From positions 336,017 to 400,016 of the forward strand of contig NZ_LMHA01000001.1 of assembly GCF_001427635.1 (NCBI RefSeq): 64,000 bases of DNA. Direction: 5' to 3'. The notes beneath the pieces were generated by a model. It was not told where the DNA came from and ran no database searches. It worked only from the letters and a program-made list of their open reading frames with translations. The translations under genes and the position numbers were made by a program. The first letter of the stretch is position 1, and each line of letters opens with the position of its first letter. Positions 54,193 to 63,689 of the stretch are shown here, in pieces. The stretch is from Pseudoxanthomonas sp. Root65 (GTDB lineage: Bacteria; Pseudomonadota; Gammaproteobacteria; Xanthomonadales; Xanthomonadaceae).

Positions 54193-55263
54193 ATGACCGC
54201 TTTGAAGAACGACCGCTTCCTGCGCGCGCTGCGCCGCGAACCCGTGGACCGCACGCCGGTGTGGCTGATGCGCCAGGCCGGCCGCTATCTGCCGGAGTAC
54301 CGCGCCACCCGCAAGGAGGCCGGTAGCTTCCTGGGCATGGCGAAGAATCCCGAGATCGCCTGCGAAGTGACCCTGCAGCCGCTGCGCCGCTTCGACCTGG
54401 ATGCAGCCATCCTGTTCTCCGACATCCTGACCATCCCCGACGCCATGGGCCTGGGCCTGTACTTCGTCGAAGGCGAAGGCCCGAAGTTCGAGCGCACCGT
54501 GCGCAGCGCGGAAGACGCCGCGAAGCTCGCCGTGCCGGACATGGAAACCGAGCTGCGCTACGTGATGGACGCGGTGCGGGTGATCCGCCGCGAGCTGGAC
54601 GGCAAGGTGCCGCTGATCGGCTTCTCCGGCAGTCCGTGGACGCTGGCCTGCTACATGGTCGAAGGCGGCGGCAGCAAGGACTTCGCCCGCATCAAGGCGA
54701 TGGCGCTGAACGATCCGGCCACGCTGCACCGCCTGCTGTCGGTCAACACCGATGCCGTCATCGCCTATCTGTCCGCGCAGCGCGCGGCCGGCGCGCAGGC
54801 CCTGCAGGTGTTCGACACCTGGGGCGGCGTGCTGTCGCCGTCGATGTACCGCGAGTTCTCCCTGCCTTACCTGCAGCGCATCGCGCGCGAACTGGACCGT
54901 GGCGAAGGCGCCGGGAAGGCGCCGCTGATCCTGTTCGGCAAGGGCACGGCGGCATATCTGGAAGACCTGGCCGCCAGCGGCGCCGACGGCGTCGGCGTGG
55001 ACTGGCTGGTCGAACTGGGCGAGGCCGCGCGCCGCACCCAGGGCAAGGTCGCGCTGCAGGGCAACCTGGACCCGGCCACGCTGTACGGCGCGCCCGAGGC
55101 GATCCGTCGCGAAGTCCGCCGTGCGCTGGACAGCTACCGCGACGGCAACGGCGGCTCGCGCGACGGCCACGTGTTCAACCTCGGCCACGGCATGTCGCCG
55201 GACATGAATCCCGACCACGTCGCCGTGCTGGTGGACGAAGTCCACGCCTACAGCGCACGTTGA
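54193..55263 (+). CDS. hemE: uroporphyrinogen decarboxylase
   Basis: 356 residues. Signatures [19 protein letters not shown] with the substrate-binding Arg, [14 protein letters not shown] with the conserved Asp, [16 protein letters not shown] and [16 protein letters not shown]. It converts uroporphyrinogen III to coproporphyrinogen III. It follows the WGR gene by 19 bases. Confidence 0.96.
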   Translation: MTALKNDRFLRALRREPVDRTPVWLMRQAGRYLPEYRATRKEAGSFLGMAKNPEIACEVTLQPLRRFDLDAAILFSDILTIPDAMGLGLYFVEGEGPKFERTVRSAEDAAKLAVPDMETELRYVMDAVRVIRRELDGKVPLIGFSGSPWTLACYMVEGGGSKDFARIKAMALNDPATLHRLLSVNTDAVIAYLSAQRAAGAQALQVFDTWGGVLSPSMYREFSLPYLQRIARELDRGEGAGKAPLILFGKGTAAYLEDLAASGADGVGVDWLVELGEAARRTQGKVALQGNLDPATLYGAPEAIRREVRRALDSYRDGNGGSRDGHVFNLGHGMSPDMNPDHVAVLVDEVHAYSAR

Positions 55264-55294
55264 CGCCACCCGCTCTTCCCGCCGGAGTGACGCA

Positions 55295-55930
55295 ATGGAA
55301 TGCCGCCACCTGCTTGCCATCGCCACCGCCGTCCTGCTGCTGGTCGCGGGCGCACGTGTCCGTGCCGGGGAGGTGGATGCACCGCGCGTGCTGCACGTGG
55401 CCGGCGGTGATTTTCCCGCGCTGGTGATGGTGGTGCCGGACGAGCACGCGGTGCACGGACGGCAGGCGCCGCCCACCTGCGAGCGCATCCGTGCGCGCCG
55501 CGTGGACGAACTGGCGCCAGGATGGCGGACCCGCGTGTCGCGCATCGAACTGGACTGCGAGGACACGCTGGCCGACGACGCACAAGAGCGCCTCACTGCG
55601 GTGACCGCGCGCGCGTTGCTGCAGCCCGACCGCGTGCAGCTTGCCGGCTTGCCGGTGGCCGAGGTGCGACTGATGGACTCGCAGCGCTGGGGCGACCACC
55701 AGTACGTGCTGGCTGCGCCGTTCGCCGCCGCCGGCCCGGCGATCCGGCGGTTCGTCGAGGACAGCTGCCTGGCCCGGACGCTGGCCGATGAAGCGCCCGC
55801 CACCGCCTGCACCATGCTGGAGGCCGACGACGGCCTCTACCTTCCCACCTCCGATGCCGGCGGCATCTGGATCCACGTCGATCCCGACGATGCCGCCCGC
55901 ACCCTCTATGTCGAAGCCTGGGCGGACTGA
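55295..55930 (+). CDS. secreted protein of unknown function
   Basis: 211 residues, signal peptide (about 1-24, ending VRA). The mature part has several Cys pairs (PTCERI, LDCEDT, DSCLAR, ACTML) suggesting disulfides in the periplasm. No family recognised. 31 bases after hemE and 4 bases before the next secreted-protein gene, so these two are likely one unit. Confidence 0.75.
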   Translation: MECRHLLAIATAVLLLVAGARVRAGEVDAPRVLHVAGGDFPALVMVVPDEHAVHGRQAPPTCERIRARRVDELAPGWRTRVSRIELDCEDTLADDAQERLTAVTARALLQPDRVQLAGLPVAEVRLMDSQRWGDHQYVLAAPFAAAGPAIRRFVEDSCLARTLADEAPATACTMLEADDGLYLPTSDAGGIWIHVDPDDAARTLYVEAWAD

Positions 55931-55934
55931 CCCG

Positions 55935-56414
55935 ATGCGTGTTTCCCTGCTTTCGCTGCTCCTCCTTGCGCCAACCACCCAGGCCGCCCCACCTGCGCCG
56001 TTCACCGGCCAGTACGGCCATGGCGCGACCGCCGACCGCGACGAGGTGGTCTGGATCGTGCAGGGTGAAGCGCCGTCGTGGCGCCTCACCCGCACCGCGG
56101 ACGAGGAGCAGGTGGACGCGCAGCGGATGGGCGCGCGCGGCCGCGAGGCGTTCTGGACCCGCATGGACTGGCCCGCCGACAGCAGCACGGACGCGGACTG
56201 CCTGACCTGGGGCGAGAAGCCGGCGTCGCTGCAGGACCTGCTGGCAGACACGCCGCCGGCGCCGGTGGCGACGGGCGACGACTACGGCCTGGGCGTGCTG
56301 TGCCACGTGCCGGCATCGGCGCGCGCGCGCATCGACTGGCTCGCGGGCAATGCCAGCGACTGGTTCTACTACGACCCGGTCGCGGGCGTGATGGAAGTGC
56401 GCCGGCTGCGCTGA
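55935..56414 (+). CDS. secreted protein of unknown function
   Basis: 159 residues, short signal peptide (about 1-17, ending TQA). The mature part is acidic with two Cys (ADCLTW, VLCHVP) and a C-terminal WFYYDPVAGVMEVRRL strand. No family recognised. Convergent with the 56420 gene, only 5 bases apart. Confidence 0.72.
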   Translation: MRVSLLSLLLLAPTTQAAPPAPFTGQYGHGATADRDEVVWIVQGEAPSWRLTRTADEEQVDAQRMGARGREAFWTRMDWPADSSTDADCLTWGEKPASLQDLLADTPPAPVATGDDYGLGVLCHVPASARARIDWLAGNASDWFYYDPVAGVMEVRRLR

Positions 56415-56419
56415 GCCGG

Positions 56420-57388
56420 TCAGCCCACGCCGGAGCGCGGACTGCCCAGGCGCGGCGTGGTGCCGTCGGCATCGCCTTCCGGCAACCGGTACTCGAAGCG
56501 GATCTCGCGCATGCCCTCGGGCACGTCCGGCGTCATGTCCTCGGGCGGGTTGCAGCCGGCGATCCAGCGACCGCTCGCGCTGTACGCCATGAATTGCGCG
56601 ATGACCGCCTGGCTCGACCGCGTATCCACTGCCTCGACGCGATCGGCGAAGCCCACCGCCTGTGCCGCGCCGTCGCCGCCGATGTTCACCAGCGCCCCCG
56701 CCGCGTTGGGATCGGGCGCCGCGACCTGCACGATCGGCGGCGGCAGCCAGCAGTCGCCCGTGCTGTACAGCCGGCTTTCGCGCACCAGCCGGACCGTGAA
56801 GTCCTTCAGCTCGGCATGCAGACCCTCGGGCGTGTGCGCCGCTTCGTCGCCGCTGTAACGGCCCTTGATGTAGTACAGGTCCTTCGCCAGCAGGCTCATC
56901 GCCGACGCATAGCGTGTGCCGTCGCGGGCGAGCATGAAGCCTGCGGAGTACAGGGTGGCGTGCCGGCGATCCTTGTCTCCGGAGAGCGCGATCTGCGACG
57001 TCTCCAGTTCGCCCGCCGGCAGCCCGCCGTTCCCCGGCAGCGCGCGGATGCCGTCCACGGTTCCCTGTGCCATCGCACGCACGCGCTCATCCGGCACGAC
57101 ACCAGCCGGGTAGAAATAGACGTCGATCCAGCGGTCGCGCAGGTCGCCATGCTGGTAGCGCACCGAGGCGCCCGCCTCGGCCTGTTCGTACAGGTGTTCG
57201 TCGCGAGCGACCCACTGACCGATCGTCAGCGGATACAGGATGCGGCTCTCCTGCAGGAAGCCGCCGAGGAACGGGCGCTCGGCCTGCGTGTCCGCCGCTG
57301 CCGCAGGTGCCGACGCGAAGAGTGTTGCCAGCCCACAGGCGACCCCCATGAGGATGCCGCGTGCCTTCCGGTTTCGTCCCTGGATCAT
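56420..57388 (-). CDS. secreted protein of unknown function coupled to the hybrid sensor kinase
   Basis: 322 residues, signal peptide (about 1-32, ending AAA). Mature part: YPLTIGQWVARDEHLYEQAEAGASVRY, YFYPAGVVPDERV and DCWLPPPIVQVAAP. No domain recognised. ATG 57388 overlaps the stop of the upstream hybrid kinase by 4 bases, so translation is coupled and a functional link to the sensor is plausible. Confidence 0.78.
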   Translation of the reverse strand: MIQGRNRKARGILMGVACGLATLFASAPAAAADTQAERPFLGGFLQESRILYPLTIGQWVARDEHLYEQAEAGASVRYQHGDLRDRWIDVYFYPAGVVPDERVRAMAQGTVDGIRALPGNGGLPAGELETSQIALSGDKDRRHATLYSAGFMLARDGTRYASAMSLLAKDLYYIKGRYSGDEAAHTPEGLHAELKDFTVRLVRESRLYSTGDCWLPPPIVQVAAPDPNAAGALVNIGGDGAAQAVGFADRVEAVDTRSSQAVIAQFMAYSASGRWIAGCNPPEDMTPDVPEGMREIRFEYRLPEGDADGTTPRLGSPRSGVG

Positions 57389-60300
57389 GTGGGCTCTCCC
57401 TGTTGACCCTCCCCCGAGGCTGTCGCCGCCCCCCTCACGTTGACGATCGCCGCGGCCAGCATGTCGCCGGTCACCGGCTTGCGGACGAAGTCGTCGAATC
57501 CCGCCTGTCGCGCCAGCGGCTCGGCTTCGGCATCGGTGCGCGCGGTCAGTGCGATCAGCGGCGTGGTCACGCCGTGCAGGCGCAGCTGGCGCGCCAGGGC
57601 CATGCCATCCAGGCCCGGCAGGTCAAGGTCGAGGAAAGCCACGTCGAACACCGTGGAGACCACCTCGGAGAGCGCGGCCAGGCCATGCGGCGCGTGCGTC
57701 ACCCGGTGGCCGCGCGCGCGCAGCAGGCCGGCCACGACCTCGGCGACGGTCGCATCGTCCTCTACCAGCAGGATGTCCAGCGGCCCGACCGGCGCCGGGG
57801 CGTGCGCCGTATCCACGACGGACGACGCATGCGCTTCGCCCTGCGCCAGCGGTTGCAGCGCGGGCAGGTCCACCGAGAACCGCGTGCCGCGGCCCGGCGC
57901 ACTGTCGACCTCGATCTGCCCGCCCATCGCCACCGCCAGTTCCTGGCAGATCGCCAGGCCGAGGCCGCTGCCGCCATAGCGGGCCGTGGTCTGCGCGCCT
58001 TCCGCCTGCTCGAAACGCCGGAACAGCCGGGCCTGCTGCTCGGCGTTGATGCCGGGGCCGGTGTCGCCGACGGTCAGACGCACGCCGTGCGGCGACAGCG
58101 GGAGCGCATGCAGCGAAACATGGCCCGTCTCGGTGAACTTGATCGCATTGCCCAGCAGATTGAGCAGGATCTGCCGCAGCCGCAGCGGATCGCCGCGTAC
58201 CAGGTGCGGTACGCCGGCGGCGATGCCGTCATGGAAGGCGAGCCCGCGCTTGCCGGCCACCGGCCCCATCAGCGCGGCCACGTCGGCCAGCAGCGCATGC
58301 AGGTCGAACTCGACCTGCTGCAACTCCAGCTTGCCCGCTTCGATCTTCGCCAGGTCCAGCGCGTCGTTGACCAGGCGCAGCAGGTGCGTGCCGGCGCGCT
58401 GGATGGCATCGGCATAGCCCTTCTGCCGCTCGTCCAGCGGCGTGGCCTGCAACAGCTCGGTCATGCCCAGCACGCCGGTCATCGGCGTGCGGATCTCGTG
58501 GCCGAGCGTGGCCAGGAAGCGGGTCTTGGCCAGAGACGCCTGTTCGGCCAGTTCGCGCTTGTGTTCGGCCAACTGCCAGGCGCTGCGGCGGCTCACCCGC
58601 CGCCGGTACGCGGCGCCGGCCATCAGCAGCAGCACCACGCCCAGCACCGCGAACAGCGCCATGCCCCACGGACTGCGCCACCACGGCGGCAGCACGTGCA
58701 CCGGCAGCACGAGTTCGCGCGAGGCGTTGCCGGCGGCGTCGTAGGCCTGCACGCGCAGGGTGTAGCGGCCCGGCGTGAGCGTGGAGAACACGCGTTCGCC
58801 ACTGGCGCCCTGCTCGAGCCAGCTGCTGTCGAAGCCTTCCAGCCTGGAGCGGTAGCGGTTGCCCAGCGGATTCTCGTAACTCAGCAGGCGGGTGCCGACC
58901 AGCAACTCGTGGTCGTCGGGCTGCAGCACCAGCGGCTGGTCGATCCGCAGCGGCCTTATGTCGTCGCCACGGCTCACCTGCAGGCTGTCCAGCACCAGGT
59001 TCGGAGTCACCGGCCGCGGGTCCGGCAGGTGCGTGTCGAGCAGCGCGACCGAACCATCCGCGGCCGTGCTCGCCAGCAGACCGTCCACCGTCATCAGCAG
59101 GCCGCGGTCGTTGAGTTCCTGGCTCAGCAGGCCTTCGCGCACGCCGAAGTTGCGCAGCAGCGCGCGCGAGCCCTGCAGGTTGGGATCGATGCGGAACAGC
59201 CCGCGGCGCGTCCCCAGCCACACGCGCCGCTGCGGATCGACCGCCAGGCCGGTCGACTCGAGGGCCGGCAATCCTTCTGCGGCTCCGATGCGGCGCTCGC
59301 GTAGCCAGCGTCCGCCCTGGCGGCGCCAGGCCTCCACGCCAGACATACGGTGCAGCCACAGGCGGTCGGCATGTTCGAAGGCGAAGGCGTAAACGCGCTC
59401 ACCGCCCATCGCGTCCATCGCGACGAAGCGCTGCGTCGCCGCGTCCCAGGCCATCATGCCGGCGGCACCGCCCAGCCAGACGCGCCCGTCCGGCGACACC
59501 GCGAGGCCTTCGATGTCAGGCAGGCCGCTGCCGTCGTCCTGCTTGACGAGGGTGCGCAGCACGCGACCGCTGGTCAGATCGCGCTGCTGCACGCTGCCCA
59601 TCTGCGACACCAGCCACAGGGTGTTGTCCGGCGCTTCGACCAGCCAGTCGATCGAGGTACTGTCGGGCACCGCGTCCTCGCCGCCCTGCCCCCACTGCCG
59701 CAGGGCGCCGGTGCGGGGATCCACCCGGATCAGGCCGCTGCGATGGCCGATCCACAGCAGGCCATGGCGGTCCTGGCGCAGCGAGGTGATCCGCAATTCG
59801 CCCAGCAGCGCGGCGTGATGCGGCAACGGCGTCACGTGTCCGCCGCGCGTATCCAGCCGTTCCACCTTGCCGGTGCTGCTGGCGATCCAGATGCCGTCGG
59901 CGCCGGCCTGCGACAGGCCCCGGTAAAGCCCGCCCCCCAATCCCTGCGCGGACGAGAACGCCGCGATCCGCCGCCAGTCCGATCGCAGATAGGCCAGACC
60001 ACGCGTCGGCACCGGTACCCACAGGCCACCGTCCGGCAGCGCCAGCACGGTCTGCAGCACGCGGCCGATGCCCACGTTCTGCGCGTCGTAGTTCACCGGC
60101 GCCGGTGCGCGGTCGCCTTCGGTACGCCACAGGCCGCCCTGGCTGGCGAGCCAGTACTCGCCCTGGCCATCGCTGGTCATCGCGATCAATGCATTGGGCC
60201 GCGCGAACATCGGCGACCACGGCGGCGACATCCAGCCCACGTCCGGCGACCAGCGATGCACGCCGTCGGAAGCACCCACCCACACCGCGTCCGCATCGGC

Positions 60301-60969
60301 GGTCACCGAATAGATGATCAGGCCATCGCCGCCGGGCAACGCCAGCCGGCGCAGTTGCCCGCCCTCGTAACGGGCCAGCCCGCCCATGGTGCCGACCCAC
60401 AGCACGCCCTTCGCATCGAAGGCCAGCGACAGCACGTTGTCCGATGGCAGGCCATCCTCGCCTTCCACGACGGCGGCGAAGCGGATGATCGTGCCGTCGG
60501 CTGCCAGCCGGTGCAGGCCGCCGCCGAAGGTGCCGAACCACACGTCATCGCCGCGGCTGGTGATGGCGAACACGTCATCGCTGCCCATCTGCGGATGCTG
60601 CGCCTGGCGGTAATGGCGGAACCCACGACGGTCGGCCTCCATCACGCTGAGGCCGCCGTTCTCGGTAGCCACCCAGATGCGGTCGCGCGCATCGATATGC
60701 AGCGCCTGCACCACGTTGCCGGCCAGCGAGGCGGGATCGGCCGGATCGTGGCGCCAGACCCTGAAGCTGACGCCGTCGTAGCGCGCCAGGCCGTCCCAGG
60801 TGGCGATCCACAGATGCCCTGCGCGGTCGCGCGCCAACGCGGGAATGGTGGTGGAAGGCAGGCCGTCACCGGCACCGAGCAGACGGAAGCGCGGGATCTC
60901 GGGCACGGCGGCGGGCGCGGGCGCACACAGCAGGCAGAACAGCAGCAACCACCACGCACGCATCGCCAT
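57385..60969 (-). CDS. hybrid sensor histidine kinase with periplasmic beta-propellers
   Basis: 1194 residues. Signal peptide (1-20); about 13 blade repeats of LWIATWDGLARYDG type (about 30-640, two propellers); Y_Y_Y domain (about 680-770); one membrane helix (about 775-797); HisKA with H824 (FLATLGHEIRTPM); HATPase (N-box near 935, GDTGPGI, GGSGLGLAI); receiver domain (about 1065-1180) with phospho-acceptor D1114 (FLDLDLPGLDG). It resembles the sensor half of hybrid two-component systems but lacks an AraC-type output domain. The partner regulator is not in the window. Confidence 0.92.
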   Translation of the reverse strand: MAMRAWWLLLFCLLCAPAPAAVPEIPRFRLLGAGDGLPSTTIPALARDRAGHLWIATWDGLARYDGVSFRVWRHDPADPASLAGNVVQALHIDARDRIWVATENGGLSVMEADRRGFRHYRQAQHPQMGSDDVFAITSRGDDVWFGTFGGGLHRLAADGTIIRFAAVVEGEDGLPSDNVLSLAFDAKGVLWVGTMGGLARYEGGQLRRLALPGGDGLIIYSVTADADAVWVGASDGVHRWSPDVGWMSPPWSPMFARPNALIAMTSDGQGEYWLASQGGLWRTEGDRAPAPVNYDAQNVGIGRVLQTVLALPDGGLWVPVPTRGLAYLRSDWRRIAAFSSAQGLGGGLYRGLSQAGADGIWIASSTGKVERLDTRGGHVTPLPHHAALLGELRITSLRQDRHGLLWIGHRSGLIRVDPRTGALRQWGQGGEDAVPDSTSIDWLVEAPDNTLWLVSQMGSVQQRDLTSGRVLRTLVKQDDGSGLPDIEGLAVSPDGRVWLGGAAGMMAWDAATQRFVAMDAMGGERVYAFAFEHADRLWLHRMSGVEAWRRQGGRWLRERRIGAAEGLPALESTGLAVDPQRRVWLGTRRGLFRIDPNLQGSRALLRNFGVREGLLSQELNDRGLLMTVDGLLASTAADGSVALLDTHLPDPRPVTPNLVLDSLQVSRGDDIRPLRIDQPLVLQPDDHELLVGTRLLSYENPLGNRYRSRLEGFDSSWLEQGASGERVFSTLTPGRYTLRVQAYDAAGNASRELVLPVHVLPPWWRSPWGMALFAVLGVVLLLMAGAAYRRRVSRRSAWQLAEHKRELAEQASLAKTRFLATLGHEIRTPMTGVLGMTELLQATPLDERQKGYADAIQRAGTHLLRLVNDALDLAKIEAGKLELQQVEFDLHALLADVAALMGPVAGKRGLAFHDGIAAGVPHLVRGDPLRLRQILLNLLGNAIKFTETGHVSLHALPLSPHGVRLTVGDTGPGINAEQQARLFRRFEQAEGAQTTARYGGSGLGLAICQELAVAMGGQIEVDSAPGRGTRFSVDLPALQPLAQGEAHASSVVDTAHAPAPVGPLDILLVEDDATVAEVVAGLLRARGHRVTHAPHGLAALSEVVSTVFDVAFLDLDLPGLDGMALARQLRLHGVTTPLIALTARTDAEAEPLARQAGFDDFVRKPVTGDMLAAAIVNVRGAATASGEGQQGEPT

Positions 60970-61063
60970 TCCTGCCCGCCCCTCGTTCCGTGGTCGCCCC
61001 TGCCGGGCATCGTCGCAACGGACCGTTGCAGGCGCAAGCGGGGTATCTTCATGGGCCGGCCCC

Positions 61064-61069
61064 TAGAAT
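61064..61069 (+). promoter_or_regulatory. -10 element of the first yceI gene
   Basis: TAGAAT; predicted start of transcription about 61076, two bases before ATG 61078. Near-leaderless. Confidence 0.45.
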
Positions 61070-61077
61070 CCGTCCCC

Positions 61078-61752
61078 ATGCCCGGATCCACCGCCCGTCG
61101 CGCGCTGTTGCGCTTCCTCTGCCTGCTGGCGTTGCTGCCTGCGGCGGCGTTCGCACGCGACACCCTCGCCGAGTACACGCTGGACCCGGTGCACACGCGG
61201 GTGATGTTCGCCATCTCGCACGCCGGCTTTTCCAACGCACTGGGCACCGTGTCCGGCAGCACCGGCACCGTCGTGTTCGATCCGGACGACTGGACCCGCG
61301 CGCGCGTCGATGTCCGCGTGCCGATCGCACGCGCCGACCTCGGCGATGCCGACTGGAACAAGGCCACGCTGGCGAAGTCGCTGCTGGATGCCGAAGGCCA
61401 TCCCGAGGCCCGCTTCGTCTCGACCCGGGTGGAACCGGTCGATGCGACCCACGCGAAAGTGCATGGCGACCTCAGCCTGCGCGGCGTGACCCGCGCGGTC
61501 GTCCTCGACGTCACCCTCAACGCCGCCAAGCGCCATCCCATGCCGCCGTTCCGGCGCACCGTGGGCTTCACCGCGACCACGACCCTCAGCCGCGCCGACT
61601 TCGGCATCACCGCGTGGAAATCGGTGATCGGCGACGAGGTGGCGCTGCGCATCGAAGCCGAGGCCACCTACGACGGCAAGGCCGACGAGGAAACCGAGAT
61701 GGAAACCGCCCCTGCCCTGCCCGCACCCGCCAGCCCGGAGCCGACGCCATGA
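61078..61752 (+). CDS. yceI: YceI family periplasmic protein (first copy)
   Basis: 224 residues, signal peptide (about 1-26, ending AFA). YceI lipocalin-like barrel: YTLDPVHTRVMFAISHAGFSNALG, TRARVDVRVPIARADLGD, FGITAWKSVIGDEVALRIE. The family binds isoprenoid quinones. A Glu/Pro-rich C-terminal tail is unusual. It overlaps the cytochrome b561 gene by 4 bases (ATGA). Confidence 0.9.
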   Translation: MPGSTARRALLRFLCLLALLPAAAFARDTLAEYTLDPVHTRVMFAISHAGFSNALGTVSGSTGTVVFDPDDWTRARVDVRVPIARADLGDADWNKATLAKSLLDAEGHPEARFVSTRVEPVDATHAKVHGDLSLRGVTRAVVLDVTLNAAKRHPMPPFRRTVGFTATTTLSRADFGITAWKSVIGDEVALRIEAEATYDGKADEETEMETAPALPAPASPEPTP

Positions 61753-62360
61753 CCCTGAAGAACACCGACGACCGCTGGGGCGCCGTCAGCCAGTTGTTCC
61801 ACTGGCTTATCGTGGTGCTGATCCTGGTGATGGCCTACCTGGGCCTGACCATGGGCGACCTGCCGAACGGGCCGCGCAAGATCGACATCTATGCGCTGCA
61901 CAAGTCGATCGGCCTGACCATCCTGGCGCTGGTGGCGCTGCGCGTGCTGTGGCGTCTGTACGCGGGCGCGCCGGCGCCGGTTGCCGGCACGCCGACCTGG
62001 CAGCAACGTATCGCCTCGGTGACGCATGTCCTGCTGTATGCGCTGCTGTTCGCCATTCCGCTGTCGGGCTGGGTGCTGAATTCGTCGGCCGGCTATCCGC
62101 TGCAGTGGTTCAAGCTGTTCAACCTGCCCGCCATCACCGGACGCAGCGACGGCGTGCACGAGGCGGCCGAAGGCGCGCACGAACTGCTGTTCTGGGTACT
62201 GGTGGTGCTGGTGCTGGCCCACGCCGGCGCCGCGCTGTACCACCATCTGTTCCAGGGCGACGCCACGTTGCGCCGCATGTTGCCGGGCAAGCGCGCCACC
62301 GCTGCCGCCCCGATGCCCTCTCCCCCCGTCCCGCAGGATTCCCCCGATGAAAACCGCTGA
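61749..62360 (+). CDS. cytochrome b561 family protein
   Basis: 203 residues with four membrane helices and haem-ligand His residues in QLFHWLIVV, ALHKSIGL, ASVTHVLLYALLF and LAHAGAALYHHLF. Cytochrome b561 proteins move electrons between quinone and acceptors. The position between two yceI genes with overlaps at both ends (4 and 14 bases) makes a tight operon. Confidence 0.93.
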   Translation: MTLKNTDDRWGAVSQLFHWLIVVLILVMAYLGLTMGDLPNGPRKIDIYALHKSIGLTILALVALRVLWRLYAGAPAPVAGTPTWQQRIASVTHVLLYALLFAIPLSGWVLNSSAGYPLQWFKLFNLPAITGRSDGVHEAAEGAHELLFWVLVVLVLAHAGAALYHHLFQGDATLRRMLPGKRATAAAPMPSPPVPQDSPDENR

Positions 62361-62907
62361 CCGCGCGCGCCTGGCGCTTGCTTCCCTGCTGCTGGCCGCC
62401 ACGCCGGCCCTGGCCGCCGACTACGTGCAGGCGCCGGGCTCCACGCTGGTGTTCGCCAGCAACTACCAGGGCGAGACGTTCACCGGCAAGTTCGGTGGCT
62501 TCACCACCACGCTGAGTTTCGATCCGGCACAACTCGCCACCAGCAAGCTCGATGTCGCCATCCAGCTCGCGGGCACGCAGACCGGCAATGGCGACCGCGA
62601 TGGCACGCTGGTGTCGGCCGACTTCTTCAACGTGGCCAAGTTCGCACAAGCGCGCTATACGGCGACCAAGTTCCGCGCGCTGGGCGGCAACCAGTACGCG
62701 GCAGACGGCACGCTGTCGCTGCGCGGCGTCAGCAAGCCGGTCACGCTGACCTTCACCTGGACACCGGGCGCGCAACCGGTGCTGGCCGGCAAGGCGACGG
62801 TGAAGCGGCTGGACTTCGGCGTGGGCGGCGGCGAGTGGGCCGACACGTCGACGATTCCGAACGAGGTCGCGATCAGTACGAAGGTCGTATTGAAACCCAA
62901 GCCCTGA
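62347..62907 (+). CDS. YceI family periplasmic protein (second copy)
   Basis: 186 residues, signal peptide ending ALA (about 24). YceI fold: APGSTLVFASNYQGETFTGKFGGF, SADFFNVAKFAQARY and DGTLSLRGVSKPVTLTFTW. The start overlaps the b561 gene by 14 bases. Diverged from the first copy. Confidence 0.9.
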   Translation: MKTADRARLALASLLLAATPALAADYVQAPGSTLVFASNYQGETFTGKFGGFTTTLSFDPAQLATSKLDVAIQLAGTQTGNGDRDGTLVSADFFNVAKFAQARYTATKFRALGGNQYAADGTLSLRGVSKPVTLTFTWTPGAQPVLAGKATVKRLDFGVGGGEWADTSTIPNEVAISTKVVLKPKP

Positions 62908-62919
62908 GGCAGGACGGCG

Positions 62920-63396
62920 TCAGCCGGCCGGTACCGGCGGAATCCCGAAACATCCGCGCCGGCCCGCCGCGTCGGTGAGGCAACCACGATGACGGCCGGG
63001 CACGCGCGCGGCTTCGTCGTCGGCACGGACGACCAGGCCGAACACCTCGCCCGTCCGGGTCAGCAGCACGGCTTCCCAGATCGTGTCGTGGCCACCCAGC
63101 TGCAGGAACGTGCGCGCACCGTCGTCCGCTGTGTGCAGCGGCGCATCCGCGGCGTCGCGCAGCATGCGGCGCAGATTCTGCAGATCGAGACGGGCCGGTG
63201 CGCTGGTCACCGCCTTCAGCAGCACGATGCGCTCGATGCTGTCCACCGGCAGCACCTGCGCCAGCGTGCGTCCCTCCCACGCAAACGTGCCGGACGAACC
63301 GGCGCCGGCCTTCGCCAGGTCGACATCGGCCGCCGCGGCGCTTCCCGAGGCCATGCCCAGCAGCGCGACCCAGCGGGACAGACCGCCCAACGTCAT
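62920..63396 (-). CDS. secreted protein of unknown function
   Basis: 158 residues, signal peptide (about 1-22, ending AAA). Mature part: FAWEGRTLAQVLPVDSIERIVLLK, FLQLGGHDTIWEAVLL and the C-terminal CLTDAAGRRGCFGIP with two Cys. No family recognised. It overlaps the upstream CxxC gene by 4 bases; convergent with the second yceI. Confidence 0.72.
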   Translation of the reverse strand: MTLGGLSRWVALLGMASGSAAAADVDLAKAGAGSSGTFAWEGRTLAQVLPVDSIERIVLLKAVTSAPARLDLQNLRRMLRDAADAPLHTADDGARTFLQLGGHDTIWEAVLLTRTGEVFGLVVRADDEAARVPGRHRGCLTDAAGRRGCFGIPPVPAG

Positions 63397-63617
63397 GACA
63401 GCCAGGCCTTCACGCGGTCCGCACTGAACGGCCAATCCAGTTCCGCACCCGTGTCGCTGCGATGCAGCACCGGCACGCGGATACCGTAACGCGCTTCCAG
63501 CGCTTGGTCGTCATCGATGAAAACGCTCTCGAACTCGGGAATGCGCGCCTCGGCGAGCACGTCCAGCGCCAGGTCGCAGAGATGACAGTCGTCGCGTTGA
63601 TAGAGGATCAGGGGCAT
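63393..63617 (-). CDS. small glutaredoxin-family protein (CHLC)
   Basis: 74 residues, thioredoxin-fold mini-protein: LILYQRDDCHLCDLALDV with C11-H-L-C14, FIDDDQALEARYGIRVPVLHRSDTG (cis-Pro in VPVL), DWPFSADRVKAWL. Glutaredoxin/DUF836 type. No signal peptide, so cytosolic. Coupled by a 4-base overlap to the secreted Cys-bearing protein downstream. Confidence 0.88.
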   Translation of the reverse strand: MPLILYQRDDCHLCDLALDVLAEARIPEFESVFIDDDQALEARYGIRVPVLHRSDTGAELDWPFSADRVKAWLS

Positions 63618-63656
63618 GGCGGCTGAGGAATGAGAGGCGTCCGGCGTCTACGTGCT

Positions 63657-63662
63657 TAGAAT
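63657..63662 (+). promoter_or_regulatory. -10 element of the L-serine ammonia-lyase gene
   Basis: TAGAAT, 27 bases before ATG 63690. Confidence 0.4.
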
Positions 63663-63689
63663 AGCGGCCTTTCCGCGGTGGTTCGCAGC

